Below are positions 43,717 to 53,210 of a stretch of DNA of 64,000 bases, piece after piece. This DNA comes from Massilia phosphatilytica. Its GTDB lineage: Bacteria; Pseudomonadota; Gammaproteobacteria; Burkholderiales; Burkholderiaceae_D. The translations under genes were made by a program, and so were the position numbers. The number at the start of each line of letters is the position of its first letter. Position 1 is the stretch's first letter. The DNA lies in assembly GCF_002968015.1 (NCBI RefSeq), contig NZ_PUIP01000007.1:265439-329438 (forward strand), written 5' to 3'. The notes under the pieces are model-generated. The model searched no databases, was not told where the DNA came from, and worked only from the letters and a program-made list of their open reading frames with translations.

Positions 43717-46593
43717 ATGCTCATCCGAATCGCCCGCATTTCCTTCCTCGTCGCCGCCCTGCTCGTGCAGGGCCTGGCGCCGGGCGCGTCCATGAAGCTC
43801 GACGATCCGCTGCCGGTCGGGGCCCAGGTCAAGGTCGGCAAGCTCGACAATGGCCTGACCTACTACATCCAGCGCAACCGCATGCCCGAGCACAAGCTGG
43901 AACTGCGGCTCGTCGTCAAGGCCGGCTCCATCCTCGAGGACGAGGACCAGCAGGGCCTGGCCCACTTCACCGAGCACATGGCCTTCAACGGCTCGCGCCA
44001 TTTCAAGAAGCACGAGCTCGTCTCGTACCTGCAGTCGATCGGCGTGAAGTTCGGCGCCGACCTGAACGCGTACACGTCGTTCGACGAGACCGTCTACATC
44101 CTGCCCGTGCCGTCCGACCGCAAGGACGACCTCGACAAGGCCTTCCTCGTGCTGGAAGACTGGGCCCACGGCCTCACGCTGACGGACGCCGACATCGACA
44201 AGGAACGCGACATCGTCCTCGAGGAAGCCCGCCTCGGCAAGGGCGCCGGCGACCGCATGCAGAAGGTCTTGATGCCGAAGATTTATAACGGCTCGCGCTA
44301 TGCCGACCGCCTGCCGATCGGCCAGGAAGACGTCATCCGCAGCTTCAAGCCGGACACGCTGCGCCGCTTCTACCGCGACTGGTACCGTCCCGACCTCATG
44401 GCCGTCGTGGCCGTGGGCGACATCGACCCGGCCCAGGCCGAGAAACTGATCCGCCGTCACTTCGCCGGCCTGAAGAACCCCACGCCCGCACGCCCGCGCG
44501 ACTACGCGAAGATCCCGGCACGCACGGACAACGAGGCGCTCGTCGTCACCGACAAGGAAGCGGGCCCGGCCTCGATCCTGATCCGCTACCCGCTGCAACC
44601 GTTCCACGAGCGCGCCACGTTGCGGGGCTACCGCGAGCAACTGGTGGAAGCCCTGTTCGCCGGCATGCTGAACCAGCGCTTGCAGGAACTGTCGGCGCTG
44701 CCCTCCCCGCCGTTCATCGGCGCCAGCAGCGCCCTCTCGCGCCTGACGCCGAGCTACCGGTCGTACAACGCGATGGCGGCACTCGGCATGAACGGCGCCA
44801 CCGTCGCCATCGACGCGCTCGTGCAGGAAAACGAGCGGGCCCGCCGCTTCGGCTTCACGTCGGCCGAGCTGGAGCGCATGAAGAAGACGATGATGCGCAC
44901 TTATGAACGCGCCTGGAACGAGCGGGACAAGACGGATTCCTCCGTGCACGCCGCCGAACTGATGCGCAACTTCCTCGAAGGCGAATCGATTCCCGGTATC
45001 GATGCCGAGTACCGCTACGTGAAGGAGCTGGCGCCCGGCATCACGCTCGCGGAGATCAATGCCTACGCCGCCAGGACCATCCCGGCCGACTCCGGCAAGC
45101 TCGTGATCTACACGGGCTCGACCAAGACGGAAGGCGATGCGGCCATCCCCACCGGCGACCAGTTGCTGGCAGCCGTCACGAACGCCGAAAAGCGCGACGT
45201 GCAGGCGCACGACGAAAAGGCCGTGGCCGCGCATCTGATGGACCAGCCGCCCGCGCCCGGCAAGATCGTCGACGAAAGCCGCGACGCGGCCCTCGGCCTC
45301 ACGCGGCTGACCCTGTCGAACGGCGTCAAGGTGATCCTCAAGCCGACGACGTTCCGCAACGACCAGGTCTTGATGAGTGCCGCCCGCTTCGGCGGCCAGA
45401 GCCTGTTCGACGACAAGGACATGTTCAACGCCCGCTACGCCGACACGATCGTCGCCGCGATGGGCCTGAAGGATTTCTCGCCGCTCGACATGCGCAAGGT
45501 CCTCGCCGGCAAGGCCGCCTCCGTAAGCGCGGGCCTGGGCAACAACACGGACGTCGTCGCGGGCACGGCGGGCGCCACCGACGTCGAGACGATGCTGCAG
45601 ATGGTGTGGCTGAAATTCGCCGGCGTGCGCCGCGACGAGGACCTGTACAAATCCTTCATCGGCAAGCAGATGGAACTGGCGCGCAACCGCCTGTCGCAGC
45701 CGGGCGCCCTGTTCGGCGACACCGTGCTGGCCACGCTGTACAACAATAATCCGCGCGCCCCGCGTGCCCTGCGTCCCGACGACATCCCGAAGATCGACCT
45801 CGACCGCGCGATTGCCATCTACCGCCAGCGCTTCTCCAGCGCCAAGGACCTGACGTTCATCTTCGTCGGCAGCTTCGACGTCACCGCCATCAAGCGGCTG
45901 GTCGCCACGTACCTCGGCAGCCTGCCCACGCCGGACATCCCGACCGCCTACCGCGACCTCGGCATCCGCCCCGTGACGGGCATCGTCAAGCGCGAGATCA
46001 AGAGCGGCTCGGAAGACCGCAGCAACGTGTCGCTGACGTTCACGGGCCCGTCCGAGGTGACGGAACTGGAAGAACTGCGCCTGTCCGCGCTGACGGAAGT
46101 GATGAACATCCGCATCATCGACGTGCTGCGCGAAAAGCTGGGCCTCATCTACGGCGGCGGCATGGAAGGCTCGATGACACGCATCCCGTACAGCCACTAC
46201 ACGATCGGCGTCCAGTTGCCGACGGGCCCGGACAACGTCGACAAGGTCTTGAGCGCGACGTTCGCCGAAATCGACCGCATGCGCAGGGAAGGCCCCACGC
46301 AGGAAGACCTGGACAAGGTCAAGACGAACTGGCTGCAGACCTACCGCAAGTCGCTGCAGGAGAATACGTACTGGCTGGCCGCCCTGCAGACGTCGCTGAC
46401 GGAAGGCACGGATCCGGGCACCATCCTCACGTTCGACAAGGAAGTGCAGAACCTGACCGTGGACGACGTCAAGCGGGCGGCACAGCGCTACCTGAACACG
46501 GAGAATTACGTGCAGGTCGTGCTGAATCCGGAGGCCAGGGCCGCTGCGGCCCAGGCCAAGAACGACACCGAGACGAAGCCGAACAAGTCCTGA
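43717..46593 (+). CDS. M16-family zinc metallopeptidase (PqqL-like)
   Basis: A 958-residue secreted or periplasmic peptidase with a signal peptide (MLIRIARISFLVAALLVQGL). The inverted zinc motif HFTEH is at residues 83-87, followed by the distal Glu region (RDIVLEEARLGKG). It has the four-domain, double-length layout of PqqL and insulinase relatives; the second half lacks the zinc site, as is normal. These enzymes degrade small peptides. The stop codon abuts the convergent S9 peptidase stop. It is divergent from ribBA. Confidence 0.94.
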   Translation: MLIRIARISFLVAALLVQGLAPGASMKLDDPLPVGAQVKVGKLDNGLTYYIQRNRMPEHKLELRLVVKAGSILEDEDQQGLAHFTEHMAFNGSRHFKKHELVSYLQSIGVKFGADLNAYTSFDETVYILPVPSDRKDDLDKAFLVLEDWAHGLTLTDADIDKERDIVLEEARLGKGAGDRMQKVLMPKIYNGSRYADRLPIGQEDVIRSFKPDTLRRFYRDWYRPDLMAVVAVGDIDPAQAEKLIRRHFAGLKNPTPARPRDYAKIPARTDNEALVVTDKEAGPASILIRYPLQPFHERATLRGYREQLVEALFAGMLNQRLQELSALPSPPFIGASSALSRLTPSYRSYNAMAALGMNGATVAIDALVQENERARRFGFTSAELERMKKTMMRTYERAWNERDKTDSSVHAAELMRNFLEGESIPGIDAEYRYVKELAPGITLAEINAYAARTIPADSGKLVIYTGSTKTEGDAAIPTGDQLLAAVTNAEKRDVQAHDEKAVAAHLMDQPPAPGKIVDESRDAALGLTRLTLSNGVKVILKPTTFRNDQVLMSAARFGGQSLFDDKDMFNARYADTIVAAMGLKDFSPLDMRKVLAGKAASVSAGLGNNTDVVAGTAGATDVETMLQMVWLKFAGVRRDEDLYKSFIGKQMELARNRLSQPGALFGDTVLATLYNNNPRAPRALRPDDIPKIDLDRAIAIYRQRFSSAKDLTFIFVGSFDVTAIKRLVATYLGSLPTPDIPTAYRDLGIRPVTGIVKREIKSGSEDRSNVSLTFTGPSEVTELEELRLSALTEVMNIRIIDVLREKLGLIYGGGMEGSMTRIPYSHYTIGVQLPTGPDNVDKVLSATFAEIDRMRREGPTQEDLDKVKTNWLQTYRKSLQENTYWLAALQTSLTEGTDPGTILTFDKEVQNLTVDDVKRAAQRYLNTENYVQVVLNPEARAAAAQAKNDTETKPNKS

Positions 46594-48573
46594 TCACTTC
46601 AGATACTTGTTGAACCACGCGATCTCGCGCGCCCGCAGGTCGCGCTGGTTGTCCGGCTTGCGGAACGCGTGTCCCTCGCCGTCATACACGAGCAGCGTGG
46701 TCGGCACGCCCATCGCCTTCAGGCCGTGCCAGAACTCGAACGATTGCGCCGGCGGGCACTCGACATCCCGCTCGCCCACGTAGACCAGGGTCGGCGTGCG
46801 GGCGGCCTTGATCGATTCGATCGGCGATTGCGCCCGGTAGACGGCGGGATCGTCGTACATCGTCGCGCCGAAATAAGGCACCATCCACTGATCGATGCCG
46901 TTCTGGCCGTAATAGCTGATCCAGTTGGCGATGCCGGCGCCGGCCACGGCGGCCTTGAAGCGCTGGCTGTGCGTGACGCCCCACATCGTCATGAAGCCGC
47001 CGTAGGAATGCCCCATCAGCCCGAGGCGGTTGCCGTCGATGGGCGCGCGCGCGATGACGGCGTCGACGCCGGCCAGGATGTCGCGCCAGTCGCCACCGCC
47101 GAAATCGCGCCGGTTCGCCCGCGTGAATGCCGCGCCCTGTCCATAGCTGCCGCGGGGGTTCGGCAAGAACACGAAATATCCGTCCTTCACGAGGTCGCGC
47201 ACGAGCGGGTTGCCATTGTCGCCGGCCACCACGTAGCGTGGCGACGCGGCCGCCGCCGGGCCGCCATGCACTTGCACGATCATCGGGTACGTGCGGCCCG
47301 CTTCGACGCTGCGCGGACCGACAAGCCAGCCCTGCACGTCGAAGCCTTCGTTGGACCAGGTGACGCTGCGCGCGGACACCTGCGGCGCGAACCCGTCGTT
47401 GTCGCGCGTGACAGGCACCAGTTCCGGCAAGTGTCCGGCGACGATGCGCGGCGCGTGCTCGAAGTCTTCCGTCACCGACGCGGCCACCCGGCCGTCCGCG
47501 CTGAACACGACCCGCCCGTCGCGTCCCGCCGACGTGGTGACAGGCGCCTGCCACAGCATGCGCGCGCTGCGCGCCGCGGGATCGATCACGGCGATGCCGG
47601 CGTCGCTGCCGGCCAGCACGGACGCCAGCAATTCCTTGCCGCGCCACGTGATGCCATTGAACGTGCCTTTGTAGTCCGGCGTCACGTCGACCGGTTCGCC
47701 GCCCTCCAGCGGCACGGTGTACACGTCGCCGCCGACGGAACCGAAATCGCTCATCAGGCCGCCGATGAACGCGACCGTGCGGCCGTCCGGCGACACGTGC
47801 GGCATGTTCATCTGCATCCTGGGCGCCGCGATAGTGCGCAGGCGGCCGCTGGCCGCATCGACGTGGCCCAGCGTCGCGATCCACCAGTTGTTGTCGCCAT
47901 TGCCCTGCGCGCTCGTGACGACGAAGCCCTTGCCGTCCGGCGTCCAGTCGTATTCGTAGATGAACGTGTCGCTTGGCGACACCAGGCGGTAATCACCAAG
48001 ACCCGCGCCCGCCGCGGGCACGATCGCGATGCGCTGCTCGTCCTCCTCTTGCGCGAGGCCGATCTCGCCGACCAGGCGCGCGCCCGCCTCGACGGCCCCC
48101 GTCAGCTTCTTCGCGCCGACCGTCGCGAGGAAGGCGACCTGGCGCCCGTCCGGCGACCAGCGCACCGTCCCGGCGACGCCCATGATCGTGGCAAGCGTCG
48201 TCACGCGGCCATCGCGCACCAGCACGACGCTGGCGGTGCCGGCCTTCGGGTCGGCGACGATGGCGGCCAGCGTCTTCTGGTCCGGCGCCCACGCCAGCGA
48301 CTCCAGGCGGCATTGCGCGCAATCGGCCTTTTGCCACGTCGACGCGATCCGGCCGGTGGCCGTGTCGCGCACGACGACGCGCGGCCCCGTCTTCGCTTCC
48401 CCCTCCACCGCCTCCACCGCCGCGATGCGCTCGCCGCCAGCCGTCATCGCAAGCATGCGGTAGGTGCGCATGCCGGCAGGGTCGGCGTTTGCCAGCCCTG
48501 CCGCGGCAAGCAGCACGGTCAATGCTGCGCCGCGCGCGCAGGTCTTGCCATCGATGGAGATGTCCCGGGCCAT
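46594..48573 (-). CDS. S9-family (prolyl oligopeptidase type) peptidase
   Basis: About 659 residues from the ATG at 48573, chosen over 48612 because it starts a plausible signal peptide (RGAALTVLLAAAGLANA). The N-terminal part is a beta-propeller with repeated WSPDGRQVAFL-like units. The C-terminal alpha/beta hydrolase has the nucleophile in GLMGHSYGGFMTMW, the Asp region LVYVGERDVECPP and His in YDGEGHAFRKPDN. Such enzymes are acylaminoacyl- or dipeptidyl-peptidases, probably periplasmic here. It ends exactly where the convergent M16 peptidase ends. Confidence 0.93.
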   Translation of the reverse strand: MARDISIDGKTCARGAALTVLLAAAGLANADPAGMRTYRMLAMTAGGERIAAVEAVEGEAKTGPRVVVRDTATGRIASTWQKADCAQCRLESLAWAPDQKTLAAIVADPKAGTASVVLVRDGRVTTLATIMGVAGTVRWSPDGRQVAFLATVGAKKLTGAVEAGARLVGEIGLAQEEDEQRIAIVPAAGAGLGDYRLVSPSDTFIYEYDWTPDGKGFVVTSAQGNGDNNWWIATLGHVDAASGRLRTIAAPRMQMNMPHVSPDGRTVAFIGGLMSDFGSVGGDVYTVPLEGGEPVDVTPDYKGTFNGITWRGKELLASVLAGSDAGIAVIDPAARSARMLWQAPVTTSAGRDGRVVFSADGRVAASVTEDFEHAPRIVAGHLPELVPVTRDNDGFAPQVSARSVTWSNEGFDVQGWLVGPRSVEAGRTYPMIVQVHGGPAAAASPRYVVAGDNGNPLVRDLVKDGYFVFLPNPRGSYGQGAAFTRANRRDFGGGDWRDILAGVDAVIARAPIDGNRLGLMGHSYGGFMTMWGVTHSQRFKAAVAGAGIANWISYYGQNGIDQWMVPYFGATMYDDPAVYRAQSPIESIKAARTPTLVYVGERDVECPPAQSFEFWHGLKAMGVPTTLLVYDGEGHAFRKPDNQRDLRAREIAWFNKYLK

Positions 48574-48674
48574 GTCTCGTCCATGTTGTCGTTGTTGTCG
48601 TGGCGACGCCAACGTAAAGACGGACAGGCCGGCTACGCTGGCATGGATGCCAGCAGGCAGTCTACGCCATTCGC

Positions 48675-49301
48675 TCAGGCCTTGGCGGCGCTGAGCATGC
48701 GCTCCACGTAGCGCGCGATGAGGTCAATTTCGAGATTGACCTTGGCGCCGGCGCGCAGGTGCTTCAGCGTCGTGACGGCGATCGTGTGCGGGATCAGGTT
48801 GATCGAGAAGCGGCAGCACTGGCCGGCGCCGTCGATGTCCTCGACGCTGTTGACGGTCAGCGACACGCCGTTCACGACGACGGAGCCTTTATAGGCCAGG
48901 TACTTGCCCAGGTCGCGGGGCGCGTCGACGACGAGTTTCCACGATTCGCCCACCTGCTCGAAGCTGTGCACTTCCCCGAGGCCATCGACGTGCCCCGACA
49001 CGAGGTGCCCGCCCAGGCGCTCGGCCAGGGTCAACGCTTTTTCCAGGTTCACTTCGCCCGGCTGGTCGAGGCCCACGGTGCGATTCAGGCTCTCGCGCGA
49101 GACGTCGACTGCGAAGGCGCTGTCCGTCTTCTCGACCACGGTCATGCACGCGCCGTTGATGGCGATCGAGTCGCCCAGCGCGACGTCGGCTAGCGGCAGG
49201 CCGCCCGCGTCGATGTCCAGGCGCACGCCGGCATCCGCGCCGTCCGCGAGCGGGGTGACCGATTTGATGCTGCCGACGGCAGCGACGATTCCGGTAAACA
49301 T
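48675..49301 (-). CDS. ribE: Riboflavin synthase alpha chain
   Basis: A 208-residue enzyme that converts two lumazine molecules to riboflavin. It starts with the canonical MFTGIVAAVGSI, has GDSIAINGACMTV and the internal repeat GSVVVNGVSLTVNSVED, with GHLVSGHVDGLG between. Both lumazine-binding repeats are present. It follows ribD by 39 bases on the same strand. Confidence 0.96.
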   Translation of the reverse strand: MFTGIVAAVGSIKSVTPLADGADAGVRLDIDAGGLPLADVALGDSIAINGACMTVVEKTDSAFAVDVSRESLNRTVGLDQPGEVNLEKALTLAERLGGHLVSGHVDGLGEVHSFEQVGESWKLVVDAPRDLGKYLAYKGSVVVNGVSLTVNSVEDIDGAGQCCRFSINLIPHTIAVTTLKHLRAGAKVNLEIDLIARYVERMLSAAKA

Positions 49302-49340
49302 GATCTCTTCCTTTGCTTGTACTTTGTACTCGTATCGGTG

Positions 49341-50459
49341 TTACGCGCGGCGGTTCGGATCCTCGTCGCGGCGGAAGCGAGCCAGGATGCGCAGGTCCGG
49401 CCCGACCTGGGCCACGCCGTGGAAATGCAGCGGCAGCTTGTCGGCCAGGTGCGCGAGCGGCGGCAGCGCGAACATGCCCTGTCCCGGACCGACGAGGCTG
49501 GGCGCCAGGTAGACGAGCAATTCGTCCACGCAGCCCTCGCGCACCAGCGACGCATTCAGCTTGGAGCCGGCCTCGACGTGCAGCTCGTTGATCTCGCGCC
49601 GCCCCAGTTCCAGCATCAGCGCCGGCAGGTCGACCTTGCCGGACGGGTTCGGCAACATGATGATCTCGTGCCCCAGCGCCTGCAACGCCGCCTCCTTGTC
49701 CGCGTTGGGCACAGCGGCCACGATCCAGCAGGGCTCGCCTTGCAGGATGCACGCATCGAGCCCGATGTCGAGGCGGCTGTCCACGATCACGCGGCGCGGC
49801 TGCAGCGGCGTGTCGATGCCGCGCACGGTCAGCTGCGGGTTGTCGACCTTGATCGTGCCGATACCGGTCAGGATCGCGCTCGCGCGCGCGCGCCACGCAT
49901 GGCCGTCGGCCCTGGCCTCGGGGCTTGTGATCCACTGGCTCTCGCCATTGTCCAGCGCCGTGACGCCGTCCAGGCTGGCCGCCGTCTTCAGGCGCACCCA
50001 CGGCCGGCCGTGGCGCATGCGCGTGAAGAAGCCGATGTTCAATTCATGCGCCCGTTCGGCCAGCAGGCCCGCGCTGACCTCGATCCCGGCCGCCTCCAGT
50101 TGCGCCAGGCCACGCCCGGCGACGAGCGGATTCGGATCGACCATCGCCGCGACGACGCGGCCGAGCCCCGCCTGGACCAGCGCGTTCGAGCACGGCGGCG
50201 TGCGGCCGTAGTGGCTGCACGGCTCCAGCGTGACGTAGGCGGTGGCGCCGCGCACGTCGTTGCCGCGCGCCTGGGCATCGCGCAACGCCTGGATTTCGGC
50301 ATGGGCCTGGCCGGCAGCCTGCGTGTGGCCGGCGCCGATGACGGTGCCGTCGCGCACGATCACGCAGCCGATGCGCGGGTTGGGCGCGGTGATGTACATG
50401 CCCTTCGCCGCCCATTCCAGGGCCAGCGCCATGCCGTCGGTATCGCTCTGTATCTGCAC
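49341..50459 (-). CDS. ribD: Bifunctional pyrimidine deaminase/reductase RibD
   Basis: A 372-residue enzyme for two steps of riboflavin synthesis. The deaminase domain has the zinc site HAEIQAL and EPCSHYGRTPPC. The reductase domain carries VRLKTAASLDGVTAL and LHVEAGSKLNASLV. The start is probably GTG at 50459, because VQIQSDTDGMALALEWAAKG lines up with the usual RibD N-terminus; an ATG at 50432 would cut the first helix and longer frames look random. No FMN riboswitch is visible upstream. Confidence 0.93.
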   Translation of the reverse strand: MQIQSDTDGMALALEWAAKGMYITAPNPRIGCVIVRDGTVIGAGHTQAAGQAHAEIQALRDAQARGNDVRGATAYVTLEPCSHYGRTPPCSNALVQAGLGRVVAAMVDPNPLVAGRGLAQLEAAGIEVSAGLLAERAHELNIGFFTRMRHGRPWVRLKTAASLDGVTALDNGESQWITSPEARADGHAWRARASAILTGIGTIKVDNPQLTVRGIDTPLQPRRVIVDSRLDIGLDACILQGEPCWIVAAVPNADKEAALQALGHEIIMLPNPSGKVDLPALMLELGRREINELHVEAGSKLNASLVREGCVDELLVYLAPSLVGPGQGMFALPPLAHLADKLPLHFHGVAQVGPDLRILARFRRDEDPNRRA

Positions 50460-50526
50460 TCTCGTTTCCGGTCTCGCTACGTTGTGTTGCCGCAAGTTCG
50501 CACTGGCGGCGTCCCGCCGCCGAAGA

Positions 50527-51099
50527 TCATGGCGGCGCCGGTGCGCCGTCGCAGCCCGCATCACGCGCCGGATCGCACACGCGCGCCCGGCCCAGCATGT
50601 TGATTTTAATACGGCGGATGTGCCCGCCGTGAAACAGCGACACCGTTCCCCAGCGCGCCGCCGCGCTGTTTCCGTCGGCGCAACTGCGTCCCGCGCCATT
50701 GTAGGCGATATAGTACGGCCGTGCGACATTCGTGAAAGCGAAGTCGGTCGCGATGCCTGGCGCCAGCGGCCCGTGCTCCGCGATCAGCTCGCCCTCCCCC
50801 GGTTGGCCGCCGCCATCGCGGTCGCGGTCACGGTCACTGAGCACCCGCCAGCCCAGGCGCCAGTCGGCGCCGAGCTGATCGCGCGGCACCACCTTGACCT
50901 GCCGCCCGCGCGCGAGCGCCTGCGCCCGCGCGAGCTCGATCGCCGCGAACAGGTCGCCGGTTGCCGCCTTCAGCTGCTGCGTCCGCACGAGGTCGCGCAG
51001 GTCGGGCACGGCGATGGCCAGCCCGATGGCGGCCACGGCCAGGACGATGCACAGCTCGGTCAGCGTCACCCCGACGGCCCGCCAGGCGCGCCTGTGCAT
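50527..51099 (-). CDS. fimT: GspH/FimT-type minor pilin
   Basis: A 190-residue prepilin-like protein. The N-terminal class III signal and helix are AVGVTLTELCIVLAVAAIGL, with a GVTLTE site in place of the usual GFTLIE (the Phe after Gly is replaced by Val). The FimT/GspH pattern RDLVRTQQLKAATGDLFAAI and RAQALARGRQV follows. An acidic/basic loop (SDRDRDRDGGGQPGEGE) is unusual. Minor pilins prime assembly of type IV pili. Last gene of the pilV-pilW-pilX-pilE-fimT operon. The ATG at 51099 is five bases after pilE. Confidence 0.85.
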   Translation of the reverse strand: MHRRAWRAVGVTLTELCIVLAVAAIGLAIAVPDLRDLVRTQQLKAATGDLFAAIELARAQALARGRQVKVVPRDQLGADWRLGWRVLSDRDRDRDGGGQPGEGELIAEHGPLAPGIATDFAFTNVARPYYIAYNGAGRSCADGNSAAARWGTVSLFHGGHIRRIKINMLGRARVCDPARDAGCDGAPAPP

Positions 51100-51104
51100 G
51101 GATG

Positions 51105-51551
51105 TCACGGCCAACAGCGCGCCGCCGCGTGCTCCGCCCCCTGGCGCCCGATGCTGTCGAGCGTCAACGCACCGCAGTCGGGATCGCGGAAGCGCGCGTC
51201 GACCCGGGCCGTGCCGGGACGGGCGCGGATCTCGACGCATTCCCCGATCTCGCGACCGGGACAGGCATACGCGTCGATCTCATAGGCGCTGGCGGACGCG
51301 CGTGCGCCCGACCACCATACAAAACCCTCGGTGCCGGGCTCGTCGGCCGAGAACGCGACGTACGTGTGATGCTGGAGGTGGTAGCGCTCCTGCCGTTGCA
51401 TCGCTTCGATCAACGCAACCTGGCCCTCGACCCGCTTGGTGCGCACGGTGTAGCCGGCGTAGGTCGGGTAGGCAAGCGCGCCGAGGATGCAGACGATGGC
51501 CAGCACGATCATGAGTTCGACGAGCGTGAATCCGGCTTCACGACTCGGCAT
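51105..51551 (-). CDS. pilE: PilE-type pilin-like protein
   Basis: A 148-residue prepilin: short leader MPSREAG, then FTLVELMIVLAIVCILGALA with the conserved Glu5. The PilE-like body has YPTYAGYTVRTKRVEGQVAL and LIEAMQRQERYHLQHHTYV. A cysteine pair near the C-terminus probably forms the D-loop. By its place in the cluster it is a minor pilin, not the major subunit. The start overlaps the end of pilX by 14 bases. Confidence 0.9.
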   Translation of the reverse strand: MPSREAGFTLVELMIVLAIVCILGALAYPTYAGYTVRTKRVEGQVALIEAMQRQERYHLQHHTYVAFSADEPGTEGFVWWSGARASASAYEIDAYACPGREIGECVEIRARPGTARVDARFRDPDCGALTLDSIGRQGAEHAAARCWP

Positions 51552-52311
51552 GGGCGTGCAGCTCGTCCCAGTTCGCGATCTCGCGCCAACCGATACGGCC
51601 GGCCGGAAGCCGGCGTCCCTGCGGCCGGGCCGGCGACCCGTCGCCGTTGCCGCCGTGTGCATCCTCGTCGCCATCGTCATGTCCCCCATCGCTTTCATTT
51701 CCATGTCCGTGTTCCTGCCCTGCACCGCCGGCGGGCGGCGGCAACCGCACCAGCGACTGCAGCACGACCCGTGTCGATGCCCGGGTCCCGAAGCCGATGG
51801 CCGTGACGCGGTAAATGCTGCCCAGCTGCGCCGTGGCCCCCGACGGCGCGATCCTTTCGATGACATAGGCCGGCAGCCGTGCGGGCAGCACGCCCCGCCC
51901 GACCGCCAGCGCCGCACCCGTGAAGTGACCATAGGGCACGGGCGCGGTGTCCCCGACGTCCGCGAGATCGACCGTCTGCCATGCGGGTGGCGACCGTGCA
52001 CTGCACAGACCCCGATCGTCCGCGCCGCGCCCGCAGTCCTCCACGAACGCGTGACTGCCGGACGGGCCGAAATGCGCGGCACGGCCTGGTGGCACACGCG
52101 CCGCGCCGGCGATATCGTGCTCGGCGTCGCGCAGGGCCGCCTCGGCCGCCGCCTGGGCCACGGCGCGATCTGTCTCGTTGCGCGCGGACGCCAGCAGCAT
52201 GAAGGCCCCGCGCGCGACGGCCACGCCGATCACCATCGCCGCCAGCAACATCGTCAGCGCGCAGACGAGGGCCAGTCCGCGTTCGCGCAGTCCGCGCACA
52301 GGCGTCCTCAT
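51538..52311 (-). CDS. pilX: PilX-type minor pilin with a His/Asp/Gly-rich tail
   Basis: A 257-residue protein. The N-terminus RERGLALVCALTMLLAAMVI is a PilX-like hydrophobic helix lacking the usual Glu5. The body has RNETDRAVAQAAAEAALRDA, the PilX hallmark. Residues about 195-226 form an unusual His/Asp/Gly-rich stretch (HGHGNESDGGHDDGDEDAHG) that looks like a metal-binding or disordered insert. It overlaps pilW by four bases (ATGA) and pilE by 14. A pilY1 gene, usually downstream of pilX, is missing. Confidence 0.85.
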   Translation of the reverse strand: MRTPVRGLRERGLALVCALTMLLAAMVIGVAVARGAFMLLASARNETDRAVAQAAAEAALRDAEHDIAGAARVPPGRAAHFGPSGSHAFVEDCGRGADDRGLCSARSPPAWQTVDLADVGDTAPVPYGHFTGAALAVGRGVLPARLPAYVIERIAPSGATAQLGSIYRVTAIGFGTRASTRVVLQSLVRLPPPAGGAGQEHGHGNESDGGHDDGDEDAHGGNGDGSPARPQGRRLPAGRIGWREIANWDELHAHAES

Positions 52312-53210
52312 GATGGCGGCGCCGGCAACGCGACGGTGAACGTGAACAGCCGCCGCTCGCGCCGCCGCAGGTCTTGTGTCATGCCGGTTTCAGGCAGCGA
52401 ACTGCCGGGGTCATCGGCGCCCACGGCGTCCGCATAACCGGCGCCCAGCAGATCGAAGTGCGCGCTGCCGGGCGCCGTGCGCGTCGGGCGACTGCCGTGC
52501 AGCAGCAGGCCGACGCGCACGCCGACGACGCGCTTCCAGTGCGTCCGCCGGTTGAACTCGGCCGCGGGCAGTCCAGAATAGGCGGCATCGAGGGCATCGA
52601 TCGCCGTCGCGTTCACATAGCGGTTGGCGACGCCGTCCGGCGGGTCGTCCGTGTCGACGCCGTACAGGACCTGGAAGCCGTCCACGCCACTGACCACGGC
52701 ATCCGCGCTCCAGTGCGCGGCGCCGCGGTATTTGCAGCGCAGCTCGGCCTCGCCTGCGCCGCTGTGCGCCACGTAGAAGATGCTCCACCCCTCCTCGCCC
52801 GCCGCAATCGGGAAGCCGGCGCAATCGACTGCAACGCCGCTGTCGCCGGGAAAACGGACGGCCAGGACGTCGCTGCCGTTGACGGCGGCCGGCAGCGGAT
52901 CGTCGATACCGGCCGTGGCGCGGGGCAAAGTGCGCGCATCCAGTCCCGCGAGGCGTGCCGGGGCGCTGTCCGCGGCGGGATCGGCCAGCGTGTCGGCGTC
53001 GATGGCGCCGGCCGCGCGCACGGCGCGGCCGATGAGGTCGATGGCGAAGCGTCCGCCGTCCTCCACGCCGGCCGACTCGATCTGCGCCGCGTAGGCGCCG
53101 TTCGCGAGCACGAGCAGGCGGCCGGCCATCAGCACGATGCCGAGCCCGATGGTCAGTGCCACCATCAGCTCGGCCAGCGTCATGCCGCGCTGATCGATCA
53201 ATGGGTTCAT
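52308..53210 (-). CDS. pilW: PilW-type minor pilin
   Basis: A 300-residue prepilin-like protein starting MNPLIDQRGMTLAELMVALT, with the prepilin peptidase site G-MTLAE and hydrophobic helix. The PilW-type body has GVEDGGRFAIDLIGRAVRAA and, near the end, HWKRVVGVRVGLLLHGSRPT. It is part of the tightly overlapping minor pilin operon (four-base overlaps with pilV before it and pilX after it), which indicates coupled translation. Confidence 0.88.
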   Translation of the reverse strand: MNPLIDQRGMTLAELMVALTIGLGIVLMAGRLLVLANGAYAAQIESAGVEDGGRFAIDLIGRAVRAAGAIDADTLADPAADSAPARLAGLDARTLPRATAGIDDPLPAAVNGSDVLAVRFPGDSGVAVDCAGFPIAAGEEGWSIFYVAHSGAGEAELRCKYRGAAHWSADAVVSGVDGFQVLYGVDTDDPPDGVANRYVNATAIDALDAAYSGLPAAEFNRRTHWKRVVGVRVGLLLHGSRPTRTAPGSAHFDLLGAGYADAVGADDPGSSLPETGMTQDLRRRERRLFTFTVALPAPPS

